A program made the position numbers and the translations under genes. A stretch of 64,000 nucleotides of DNA, from positions 124,001 to 188,000 of the forward strand of contig NZ_JAHESD010000002.1 in the NCBI RefSeq assembly GCF_018598585.1, read 5' to 3'. The notes beneath the pieces are model-generated. The model saw nothing but the letters and a program-made list of their open reading frames with translations, was not told the DNA's origin and did not search any database. This DNA is from Chryseosolibacter indicum. Its GTDB lineage: Bacteria; Bacteroidota; Bacteroidia; Cytophagales; Cyclobacteriaceae. Of this stretch, positions 42,734 to 50,841 are shown one piece after another (the first letter of the stretch is position 1; the number at the start of each line of letters is the position of its first letter).

Positions 42734-44986
42734 ATGTTATCAGAACGAAACAGAATCATAAGGCACCAATTATTGAAAGCCATAAACAAGGTTTTCAAAT
42801 TACCTTGTTTATGGTTCTTATCAGTTGTTGAACTACGCACCTACGTTGCAACTGCTCTTCTAGTAACTATCATTTCATCTTACACTTACGGTCAAACTTG
42901 CAATGATTGTCCTGCTTCTTCTCAATGCCGCCCCTGTCAGGGAAATTTTATAAGTATAACATTAAGATATAATGGGATAATACCTGCCTGGATTGCTGCG
43001 TCAGATGGAGAAGAAGGAATCTTTTGGGATTTTGTGCGCCCAGGAGAAACATTTACAGTTAAGGGAAGTGCTCCTGGAAATCGGTTTGAAAGAAACAGGC
43101 TGACAATAACTGTAGCAGGTATTTTAGAAACGTCGATTCTTACTTCTTGCGAGGGAAATCTTTTCATTGGGCTCCTGTTAAACAGGTTTACCGTTGTAGC
43201 TGCAGAAAGCGCACTGGGCGGAAAATTATGTTGCCGCGCTGGAGATGTTGATACTACTAACCCTCAGATAACAAATTGTCCGCCTACTGTTGAAGTAGAT
43301 ATAAACCCAGGTGAATGTACCAAAGCAGTTACCTGGAATGTGCCTACGGCTACCGATAATTGCTCTGTTGCAAGTTTCGTCAGCAACTACCAGCCAGGAT
43401 TTAAATTTGGAATAGGCACGACAAAAGTTACTTATACAGCAAAGGACCTCTCCGGAAATACTACTACCTGTTCCTTTGATGTAAGAGTGAGAGATAAAAC
43501 AAGTCCAGTATTCTCTTTTTGCCCGGGTAACATTACCCTAAGAGCCAATGAGAAGGGTGAAGCTGTTGCCACGTGGTCACTTCCTACCGCTACAGACAAT
43601 TGTAGTGCAGTAACACTTTCAAGTATACATAAACCAGGCGATGTATTTAAGATAGGCAAAACAGAAGTCGTTTATACTGCCAAGGACAATAGTGGTAATG
43701 CTTCTACCTGCAAATTTAATGTTGTAGTTGAAGATCAATCACCTCCTGTAATCACAAAGTGTCCTTCCAACATAACCTTGGTAGCAAATACGAGTTGCAA
43801 TGCTATTGCTACATGGCTAGCGCCAACAGCAAATGATAATTCAGGAAGCGTTACCCTTACAAGTTCTCATAAATCCGGAAATAGTTTTCCAATTGGCAGA
43901 ACAGAAGTAACATACACTGCTACAGATTTGTCCGGTAACAGTTCTACGTGCAGCTTTTTTATAGATGTTAGTAACGGGAATAAACCTGTAATAACAGGAT
44001 GTCCTGGCACTATCACTATTGCGTCAGGAGAGTCAGGTAAAGCTGTGGTTCAATGGATAGAACCAGTAGCAACTTTACGATGCGGCATTCCTTCTGTGGT
44101 AAGTACGCATAAGCCACGTGATGTTTTTGAAATAGGCAGTACGGAAGTAACGTATACTGCGAAAGATGATAAAGGCAATTCAGCTGTTTGTAAGTTCATT
44201 GTTAAAGTAGAGGATAAAACAGGTCCAGCATTCACTAACTGTCCTGGTGCCCTTGTAGCAAGAGCAGATGATGGTTGTAATGTACGAGTATTTTGGGACC
44301 CACTTGTTGCAACAGATCATTCAGGTTTAATCAATATCACAAGCACACATAAACCAGGAGACGTTTTTCCAATTGGAAAAACAGAGGTGACGTATAAAGC
44401 CATAGATCGATTTGGTAATGCAAGTTTATGCAAGTTTGAAGTGACTGTCATGGATGAGAACTTGCCCGAGATAACAGGATGTCCTTCAGATATATCCGCT
44501 AAAGCAGATTACACAGGAAAAGTTGATGTTGAATGGACGGAGCCAACGGCAACTACACCGTGTGGTAATGTAAACTTAATCGCATCTCATTTACCAGGTA
44601 GTTCTTTTTCTATTGGTACAACAAGAGTTGAATATTTAGCTACAACAGCCAACGGAGCAGTAGCAAGTTGTAGGTTCAATGTTGTAGTCTCGTATGATGA
44701 CATTGATTTTGATATTGGCAAGGTCATAACACCTGATGGTGATGGAATCAATGATACTTGGTTCTTGAAGAACATCGAAAAGTACAAAGAGAACAAAGTG
44801 ATTATAGTAGACAGATGGGGAAGTGAGATCTTTAATGCCTCAGGGTACAATAATGAGAATATTGTTTGGAACGGTGAAAACAAAGCGGGAGTCGGTGTAC
44901 CAACCGGAACCTACTTCTACACCATATCGGTAAAGCTGGGGCCGAACATGATAGATAAGCGTGGTTTTATAGAACTGATCCGATGA
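42734..44986 (+). CDS. HYR-repeat surface protein with T9SS type B sorting domain
   Basis: 750 residues. Signal peptide (ATALLVTIISSYTYG). A Cys-rich N-terminal part (about 55-165) precedes six HYR-like Ig repeats (about 175-660), each with a CPxxI/V start, a KPGDVF-type core and an EVTYTAKD-like strand followed by SGNxxxCxF. The C terminus is the gliding-motility-type (T9SS type B) sorting domain: VITPDGDGINDTWFLKN, VDRWGSEIFNASGY, VPTGTYFYTISV. It is exported by T9SS. The gene overlaps the PorP/SprF gene by ATGA, the usual partner for type B cargo. Confidence 0.93.
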   Translation: MLSERNRIIRHQLLKAINKVFKLPCLWFLSVVELRTYVATALLVTIISSYTYGQTCNDCPASSQCRPCQGNFISITLRYNGIIPAWIAASDGEEGIFWDFVRPGETFTVKGSAPGNRFERNRLTITVAGILETSILTSCEGNLFIGLLLNRFTVVAAESALGGKLCCRAGDVDTTNPQITNCPPTVEVDINPGECTKAVTWNVPTATDNCSVASFVSNYQPGFKFGIGTTKVTYTAKDLSGNTTTCSFDVRVRDKTSPVFSFCPGNITLRANEKGEAVATWSLPTATDNCSAVTLSSIHKPGDVFKIGKTEVVYTAKDNSGNASTCKFNVVVEDQSPPVITKCPSNITLVANTSCNAIATWLAPTANDNSGSVTLTSSHKSGNSFPIGRTEVTYTATDLSGNSSTCSFFIDVSNGNKPVITGCPGTITIASGESGKAVVQWIEPVATLRCGIPSVVSTHKPRDVFEIGSTEVTYTAKDDKGNSAVCKFIVKVEDKTGPAFTNCPGALVARADDGCNVRVFWDPLVATDHSGLINITSTHKPGDVFPIGKTEVTYKAIDRFGNASLCKFEVTVMDENLPEITGCPSDISAKADYTGKVDVEWTEPTATTPCGNVNLIASHLPGSSFSIGTTRVEYLATTANGAVASCRFNVVVSYDDIDFDIGKVITPDGDGINDTWFLKNIEKYKENKVIIVDRWGSEIFNASGYNNENIVWNGENKAGVGVPTGTYFYTISVKLGPNMIDKRGFIELIR

Positions 44987-45918
44987 CGAAATCTCTACCT
45001 TCTTTTACAATAGTGCGAAACACTTCAATGGTGGTAATGCTCATGGGCCTTACCATTATAAAAGGATTCAGTCAGCAGAACATACAGTTCACACAATACA
45101 TGTTTAATGGCCATGTTATCAACCCGGCATATGCCGGAGCTGATGAAGCTTTAAGTCTAACTTTCGTTCAGCGAAGTCAATGGTCAGCGATAGAAGGTGC
45201 TCCATCAACACAAACCTTAACAGGGCATACTTTGTTTAATAATAAGCACGTGGGTCTTGGCCTCACATTAGTTAATGATAAAATAGGGGTGCATAAAAAT
45301 TTTACAGCTCTTACAAGTTACGCCTATCATTTAAGTGTCAGCCATAAGGCGCAAGTTTCGTTAGGGGTACAAGGCGGACTAAAAAGCATGAGGTCAGACT
45401 ATGGCTCTTTAAACGCAAGCAATGATCCTCGTGTAGCCGATGCATCCATTTCCAAAACATATCCTGATCTTGGCTTTGGCATTTACTATAGAAGTCCCAC
45501 CATTCATGCTGGCTTATCCGTTCCGCAAATTATTCAAGAGAAATATGCTCTTAACGATTCTCTTTCAATAAACATAAGTAAAACCAACATACTATTCTTC
45601 TCTAAATACAGGATACCGCTGAACGAAAACCTTGAAGTAGAACCAGGAATATTACTCAAGTATTTTGCGGGCGTTCCTCTTTCATTTGATCTCAATGCAA
45701 ATTTGATTTATCGCCAGGTATTTGTTACAGGGCTGTCGTATAGAAATAAAGAATCTTTCGACTTTTTATTAAAAGCAAAGGTTTCTGAACAACTTCAAAT
45801 AGGCTATGCTTACGATTATCCTATTAATGCAGTATCAAGAATAGGAAATGGATCACATGAATTAATGATCAATTATCAGTTCCGCTATACACAAAGAAAC
45901 GTAACCTCACCGCGATAA
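44983..45918 (+). CDS. PorP/SprF-family T9SS outer-membrane protein
   Basis: 311 residues. Signal peptide ending GLTIIKGFSQQ. Family start QNIQFTQYMFNGHVINPAYAGADEALSL, then a beta-barrel with SQWSAIEGAPSTQTLTGH, HVGLGLTLVNDKIGVHKN and YPDLGFGIYYRS. PorP/SprF proteins anchor or deliver a cognate type B cargo. The ATGA overlap with the HYR gene says this is its dedicated partner. One base separates it from the next frame. Confidence 0.95.
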   Translation: MTKSLPSFTIVRNTSMVVMLMGLTIIKGFSQQNIQFTQYMFNGHVINPAYAGADEALSLTFVQRSQWSAIEGAPSTQTLTGHTLFNNKHVGLGLTLVNDKIGVHKNFTALTSYAYHLSVSHKAQVSLGVQGGLKSMRSDYGSLNASNDPRVADASISKTYPDLGFGIYYRSPTIHAGLSVPQIIQEKYALNDSLSINISKTNILFFSKYRIPLNENLEVEPGILLKYFAGVPLSFDLNANLIYRQVFVTGLSYRNKESFDFLLKAKVSEQLQIGYAYDYPINAVSRIGNGSHELMINYQFRYTQRNVTSPR

Positions 45919-45919
45919 A

Positions 45920-46855
45920 ATGAAGAAGTTTTCTGTAACACTGGTACTAATAACTTTTGTCATGTATAGTGTGACAAATGCACAGGAAACAGTTTTTATG
46001 TTGTTTAAAAGCGACACGAAAACTGCAGATGAGCAGTTTGATAAAGGAAACTACTACGAAGCATTGCGTAGTTATCAAAAGGTATTGAATAAGAATAGTA
46101 ATGCAAATGAAGTCAAGCTAAAGCTTGCACGATGCTATTATCTCCTTAAAAAATACAATGAGTCTGTCGAAACCCTTCATACAATTTCCGAAGACGTAAA
46201 TCAATTACCTGCAAGCGACATATTTCTCTATGCCGAAGCCCAAACTTCACTTGGTAATTATGAGAAGGCAATTGAAGCATATCGAAAGTATTTGATAAAA
46301 TCACCCGGCGATGACCACGCACTTAAAAAGATATGGCGTCTAAAAAATATAAAGTTTCTATATGAAGATTCATTAATGTATGCTGTAAGGCCTGTTCCAT
46401 TTAACTCTGTTTATAGTGAAATGTGCCCGTTTGTGAATAATAATCAGTTAATATTTGTCTCAAACAGAAAGGGAGTTCAGCCCGTTAGAAAGGTTGACGC
46501 AACATCCAATTCCTATTTCTATAAAATGTTTTCAACATCTTTACTAGCTGATACTATCTTGTACTCAGGCACATACCAGTACAGCAAGCCAATAAGTTTT
46601 GGAAGGGAGATAAGCTCCTCGTTTCATGACGGACCCACATCCTTTTATAACAATGGCAAGTCAATAGTATTCTCCTCGACATCTAAAAATATCAACACTT
46701 CCGGGGAAAGAACCATTCAACTTTTCTTTGCTGAGTACATTATTCCCCCTTTCTTTAAGAATCAGAGCAGACGCTTTATTTACTCAAAGCAGGGTAGTTA
46801 CGGAAAAGAATTATGTTCTGGTCAGAAGTGGTTTCGATTACCCTTACACTTTTAA
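45920..46855 (+). pseudogene. PorE/OmpA-type TPR-PD40 protein, truncated and fused to foreign sequence
   Basis: Residues 1-20 are a signal peptide. Residues 35-135 are TPR helices (ADEQFDKGNYYEALRSYQKVL, cut here, and AEAQTSLGNYEKAIEAYRKYL). From 150 the PD40/WD40-like propeller starts (FVNNNQLIFVSNRKG, SIVFSSTSKN, IQLFFAEY). It should continue with more propeller blades, a CNA-like domain and an OmpA domain, for about 640 residues in total. Instead it ends in about 40 off-type residues, because another frame's beta-barrel tail follows. Deletion between the two genes is the best explanation. It may still be translated. Confidence 0.75.
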
Positions 46856-47114
46856 AAACTTAAGCGTGTATGTGGGAGCCGATCTGTTTGGAGGATTCTT
46901 CCAGCAAGCTACAGATAAAACTATTACTCAGTATCAAATAGGTCTTTGTCCCCTTATCGGAATAAAAAGTTTTTACCTAGCCAACCGGATTAGCATAGGA
47001 TTAGAAACAGGACCCCGATTTGGAAAGGTAATACGTCATCATGATGTCATTTCCCAACAATGGGAGAACAAGGCTATTGACAACTTTTTTCTTTACTTCT
47101 CTTGCCATATATAA
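46740..47114 (+). pseudogene. C-terminal fragment of a beta-barrel protein, deletion-joined
   Basis: In the +1 frame relative to the PorE-like gene, the segment RADALFTQSRVVTEKNYVLV, then SGFDYPYTFKNLSVYVGADLFGGFF and IGIKSFYLANRISIGLE reads as outer-membrane barrel strands. No signal peptide or proper N terminus exists; the ATG at 46728 lies before the apparent junction. The fragment ends with a normal stop and is followed 13 bp later by the DUF4468 gene. The parent gene was lost up to about 46740-46760. Confidence 0.65.
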
Positions 47115-47127
47115 ATATTGAAAGATT

Positions 47128-47676
47128 ATGAGAAGCACATTTCGTCTTTTTGCATTTATACTAATTCAAATGCCACTTATTGCAGATGCGCAATTATTGC
47201 AATGGGAAGAACGTAATGGCAAAGTTCAGGCTCAAAAAATATTTGAAGTCAGCGGGCAACAAGCACATAATATATATATAAAAGTTAACTACTGGCTTAT
47301 TGAAGTGTATAATAGCCCTGAGGAAATTCTTAAAGCGAGATTGGAAAATGAATTCTTAAAGGGAGAAGTTTATCATCCAAACGTTTTTAAATTAGATAAC
47401 CTTGATAATGCTGGGTTGAGGTACACTTTCACTTTGGATATTAAAGATGAAAAAGTACGCTTTACTATATCCAATGTGCACATTTTACATTCCTATGCAC
47501 ACGAGACAGATGATGATCATTTGCTTGAATTTTATATTAAAAAATTAAGCAAGGGGAAAGATACCACTGCACGCAAAGTTGTAGAGTCGGTAAACTTATT
47601 TGCCGATTCATTACTAAAATCTTTTGAAACCCACCTTTTTTCAAACAACTACTATGTCACGAAAGAAGATTGGTAG
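47128..47676 (+). CDS. DUF4468-like secreted protein
   Basis: 182 residues. Signal peptide ending IADAQ. TBP-like DUF4468 pattern: KIFEVSGQQAHNIYIKVNYWL, the segment RLENEFLKGEV, LRYTFTLDIKDEKVRFTISNVHIL. The C-terminal third is helical. Function unknown. It comes after the T9SS cassette and its remnants, and may have belonged to it. Confidence 0.75.
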   Translation: MRSTFRLFAFILIQMPLIADAQLLQWEERNGKVQAQKIFEVSGQQAHNIYIKVNYWLIEVYNSPEEILKARLENEFLKGEVYHPNVFKLDNLDNAGLRYTFTLDIKDEKVRFTISNVHILHSYAHETDDDHLLEFYIKKLSKGKDTTARKVVESVNLFADSLLKSFETHLFSNNYYVTKEDW

Positions 47677-48113
47677 TAGAATCAGATTGGCAGGCTACCT
47701 CCTAATAATAACTTAATTGATTGGGGACAGTTCAACACTCCTGAAGCTTAACTTATCCTCAACTGCCATATTATTTAACTTCAATTTAACGTTTCGTTAA
47801 TTATTAACCGTTTTAGGTCGTGCTCGTTTCCTAAATACTTCTACCTAATGGAAGTGGCTTCGTTCTAATGCTCGCCACGTTCTCCCTGGTTTAGCATCGA
47901 CACCATTTTTAAGGTCACATCTTTTCAATTACGATGGCGATAGGTCAAGCGTGGCATAAGATTGTTCGAAGTATTAATAGCATTTGTAATTATCAGGTTC
48001 TTATGGCAGCACTATTGATAATTCAACCGTTACTTGATAGCTGAATGATCTATCAGGTATTTATTACACGTCCCCTTTCCCGATATCGGGAATGTTTACC
48101 TCAATTAAAGTCT
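47677..48113. other. 437-bp spacer, nothing firm
   Basis: AT-rich spacer between the DUF4468 gene and the acyltransferase. I found no gene, hairpin or repeat that I can support. The frame upstream of the acyltransferase start stays open to 48045 but is not protein-like. Confidence 0.4.
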
Positions 48114-49085
48114 ATGTTCAATTCAATTAAACTATCAAAATCAACAAGACGAAAACTTAAATACGCCTTGCTTTACAGATTTGTTTTGGTAGTTATTCGT
48201 CTCTCTAATCTCCTTCCTTTAAGAGTATGGCTTTCGATTAGCGGTGGGGTTGGAAGACTTGTTTACTTCCTGTCGCCTCGCCTAAAAAGACAAGTGGTGC
48301 AACATCTTTCTTTAGCATTTAAAAAAGAAATGTCACCTGAAAAAATTAAGAAACTGTCGGAGCAGGCAATTGAAATGTTAGGTAAGAATGCTGGTTCTGT
48401 TATTCGAAACTTTACTTTAAAGGGTAGTGAAGACTTTTATAAGCGTACGAAAATTAAAGGACAACAATATGCTGAAGAGGCATTTGATAGTAGACGAGGG
48501 GTTATTTTCCTCACTGCTCATTTAGGGCCTTTTGAGAGCATTGCCACCGATCTTTCGTTGCGCGGCTTTCACCCTTACATTGTCGGTACACCCTTAAAGG
48601 ATCGGAATCTGAACACGCTTCTTATGGAAAGCAGAACCAAGTTTGGTGCAACACTCATCGAACGCGGAAAAGATACTTTTCGTATCATGAAAAATATTTC
48701 AAATGGAGGCACAATGGCAATTTTAATTGACCAGGACACCAGGGTTAAAAGTGTATTTGTGAAGTTTTTCGGTATAGAATGTTCTACTCCTGTAGGTGCG
48801 ACATTGATAGCCTTAAGAACAGGAGCGGCCGTAATTCCTGTTTTTGCCCGTCTTAATAAGAACGGTACACAGGAGATTAATTATTACCCGGAAATTGAAC
48901 TCGAAAGAACAGGAGACGAGGAAAATGATCTTATTACCAATACCCAACGATTTACAATGGTTATTGAAAACGAGATTAGAAAGTATCCGGAACAGTGGGT
49001 ATGGATGCACGAACGTTGGAAAACAAAAAATAATGCAGTTAAGAAAGTAGTTAAACCTGTTGAGACAGCAATGGCTGATTATTAA
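48114..49085 (+). CDS. LpxL/HtrB-like lysophospholipid/lipid A acyltransferase
   Basis: 323 residues from the ATG at 48114 (MFNSIKLSKSTRRK); an ATG at 48045 would add 23 odd residues. Membrane anchor helix (VLVVIRLSNLLPLRVWLSI), then the acyltransferase motif H-x4-E as HLGPFE, GGTMAILIDQD and, near the end, EQWVWMHERWKTK. LpxL-type enzymes move a secondary acyl chain to lipid A in the inner membrane; other phospholipid substrates are possible. Single gene. Confidence 0.9.
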   Translation: MFNSIKLSKSTRRKLKYALLYRFVLVVIRLSNLLPLRVWLSISGGVGRLVYFLSPRLKRQVVQHLSLAFKKEMSPEKIKKLSEQAIEMLGKNAGSVIRNFTLKGSEDFYKRTKIKGQQYAEEAFDSRRGVIFLTAHLGPFESIATDLSLRGFHPYIVGTPLKDRNLNTLLMESRTKFGATLIERGKDTFRIMKNISNGGTMAILIDQDTRVKSVFVKFFGIECSTPVGATLIALRTGAAVIPVFARLNKNGTQEINYYPEIELERTGDEENDLITNTQRFTMVIENEIRKYPEQWVWMHERWKTKNNAVKKVVKPVETAMADY

Positions 49086-49548
49086 TTTGGTTACTGATAT
49101 TTGATCCCAATTGAATCGGTGTTACATTATTGCTTCTAAAGATTTAACTATACCTTGAAACGTGCGGCACTATCTATTGAGATTACAGCCAGTCGAACAA
49201 GTTGATTTTTATCCTTGCTCATTACCTTGAAAGGAGAAATAAATAGAGCAACTGATATCAAGTTCAAAAAAATATAGACACTTAAAGCCTTTCATAAATA
49301 GTATTAGTCTTTCTGAGGTTTCACCTGTAAGTATGAAATAATCAAATTACAATGCTAACAATGACTGTGGTTCTTTGTACGCCCTGATACCAGTAATACT
49401 GCAAAGTACTTATTTTAAGATCAGAACTGTTGCTTTACGTTTAGTTATTTGTTTTAAGCCCTGACGGGATGCCTTAGTAATTCTCTCTTTAAAATTCTAT
49501 ATGGGAAATATTTTTAGTTAATTGATTTCTTAACATAAACGATGTTAG
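49086..49548. other. 463-bp spacer, nothing firm
   Basis: AT-rich spacer before chaA. No gene, strong hairpin or repeat seen. No clear -33/-7 promoter pair could be fixed. Confidence 0.4.
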
Positions 49549-50616
49549 ATGAGGCTATTACTACAATGGACAACTATAATTCCCTTGCTTGCCTGGGCTG
49601 CTTTCTTCTCTGGTTTTGTTAATCACAATGCAATATTTCAATTTCTCACAAGCGTTCTGCTGATCTTTAGTGTTATGTCGGCCGTACACCACTCTGAAAT
49701 TATTGCTCATCGGGTGGGAGAGCCTTATGGTACCATTATTCTTGCTGTTGCTGTTACAACCATTGAAGTGTCGATTATCATTTCGCTTATGGTGTCCGGA
49801 GGAAATGAAGCTAATTCAGTGGCGAGAGACACAGTTTTTTCTGCAACCATGTTAATACTCAACGGAATTGTAGGGTTGTGTCTTTTCATTGGTGGTTTAA
49901 AATTTTATGAACAGCGGTTTTCCAAACACTCCGCTTCTATAGGTCTGGTTTCAATAGTAGCCATTGTGATTTTAACGATGGTGTTTCCATCATTTACTAC
50001 AAGCATCAAAGGACCATACTATTCAAACCCACAATTGATCTTTGTGTCCATTAGCTGTTTAATAATTTACGCCGTTTTTTTACTTGCACAGACCCGAAGA
50101 CACCGTGAGTACTTTCTTACAAAAGACGATAGTGAAACAGACAATCATGTTAAGATCACAAACACTGTATTGGTATTGAGTCTGATATTTTTACTTGTTA
50201 GTCTTGGAATTGTTGTACTCCTTGCCAAGACACTTTCATCTGCAATTGAAGGAATTATTATAAGTTATAATCTACCCAAAACATTAGTAGGAATTATAAT
50301 CGCGGCAGTAATTCTTTTGCCAGAGGGAATAGCTGCAATTATTGCAGCAAGAAATAACAAATTACAAACCAGTCTTAATCTTGCCCTGGGATCAGCTCTT
50401 GCAAGTATTGGGCTCACAATTCCATGTGTGGCTATTGTAAGTATTGTTTTTGATTTGAAAGTCATATTAGGTTTAGATATTAAATCAATCATTCTTCTGG
50501 GGCTTTCCGTTTTTACTGTGATGCTGTCATTGGCGAGCGGAAGGACCAACATTGTATATGGTGTGGTTCTGTTGGTTAACTTATTCGCCTTTATATTTTT
50601 GGTGATATTCCCTTAG
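49549..50616 (+). CDS. chaA: Ca2+(Na+)/H+ antiporter
   Basis: 355 residues, about eleven helices. Both CaCA alpha-repeats are clear: AHRVGEPYGTIILAVAVTTIEV (cut here: EPYGTIILAVAVTTIEV) and LPEGIAAIIAARNNKLQ followed by LNLALGSALASIGLTIP. These match the ChaA signature closely. It exchanges cations for protons and helps with alkaline or salt stress. The acidic cytosolic loop is short. Monocistronic; it converges on the ELWxxDGT gene over an 83-bp inverted repeat. Confidence 0.95.
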   Translation: MRLLLQWTTIIPLLAWAAFFSGFVNHNAIFQFLTSVLLIFSVMSAVHHSEIIAHRVGEPYGTIILAVAVTTIEVSIIISLMVSGGNEANSVARDTVFSATMLILNGIVGLCLFIGGLKFYEQRFSKHSASIGLVSIVAIVILTMVFPSFTTSIKGPYYSNPQLIFVSISCLIIYAVFLLAQTRRHREYFLTKDDSETDNHVKITNTVLVLSLIFLLVSLGIVVLLAKTLSSAIEGIIISYNLPKTLVGIIIAAVILLPEGIAAIIAARNNKLQTSLNLALGSALASIGLTIPCVAIVSIVFDLKVILGLDIKSIILLGLSVFTVMLSLASGRTNIVYGVVLLVNLFAFIFLVIFP

Positions 50617-50710
50617 CAGATATGAATTATATAGAATAGTACCGTATTTTGTGATTTCATTCGAGAATCAGAGGAGTAAAAGCTAAATAAATAATTACAA
50701 TAAAGATGTA

Positions 50711-50793
50711 ATAAGCCTGCAACACATGTATGTTAGTAGTAGTATTTGCTGCTATAAAATGCATCCATTTGAAACATGTAGTTGCAGGCTTAT
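50711..50793. repeat. 83-bp inverted repeat between convergent genes
   Basis: The left arm ATAAGCCTGCAACACATGT (50711-50729) pairs with the right arm ACATGTAGTTGCAGGCTTAT (50774-50793): 13 perfect pairs, one bulged base, then six more pairs. The 44-base loop is AT-rich. There is no T tract, so it is not a simple terminator. It lies between the chaA and ELWxxDGT 3' ends. It could be a MITE-like element or a bidirectional RNA stop. Confidence 0.7.
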
Positions 50794-50841
50794 AATATTA
50801 GATCGCAGTAACAAAGTCTAAGCAAAGCTTAGTACCTCAGC

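Noticed and set aside
42486-42761. 91-codon plus-strand frame before the HYR gene
   Set aside because: It overlaps the start of the well-supported HYR gene in another frame and has no signal peptide or recognised domain.
46728-47114. The 128-codon frame as an intact outer-membrane protein
   Set aside because: It has no signal peptide and its first residues lie in another gene's coding part; best read as a fragment.
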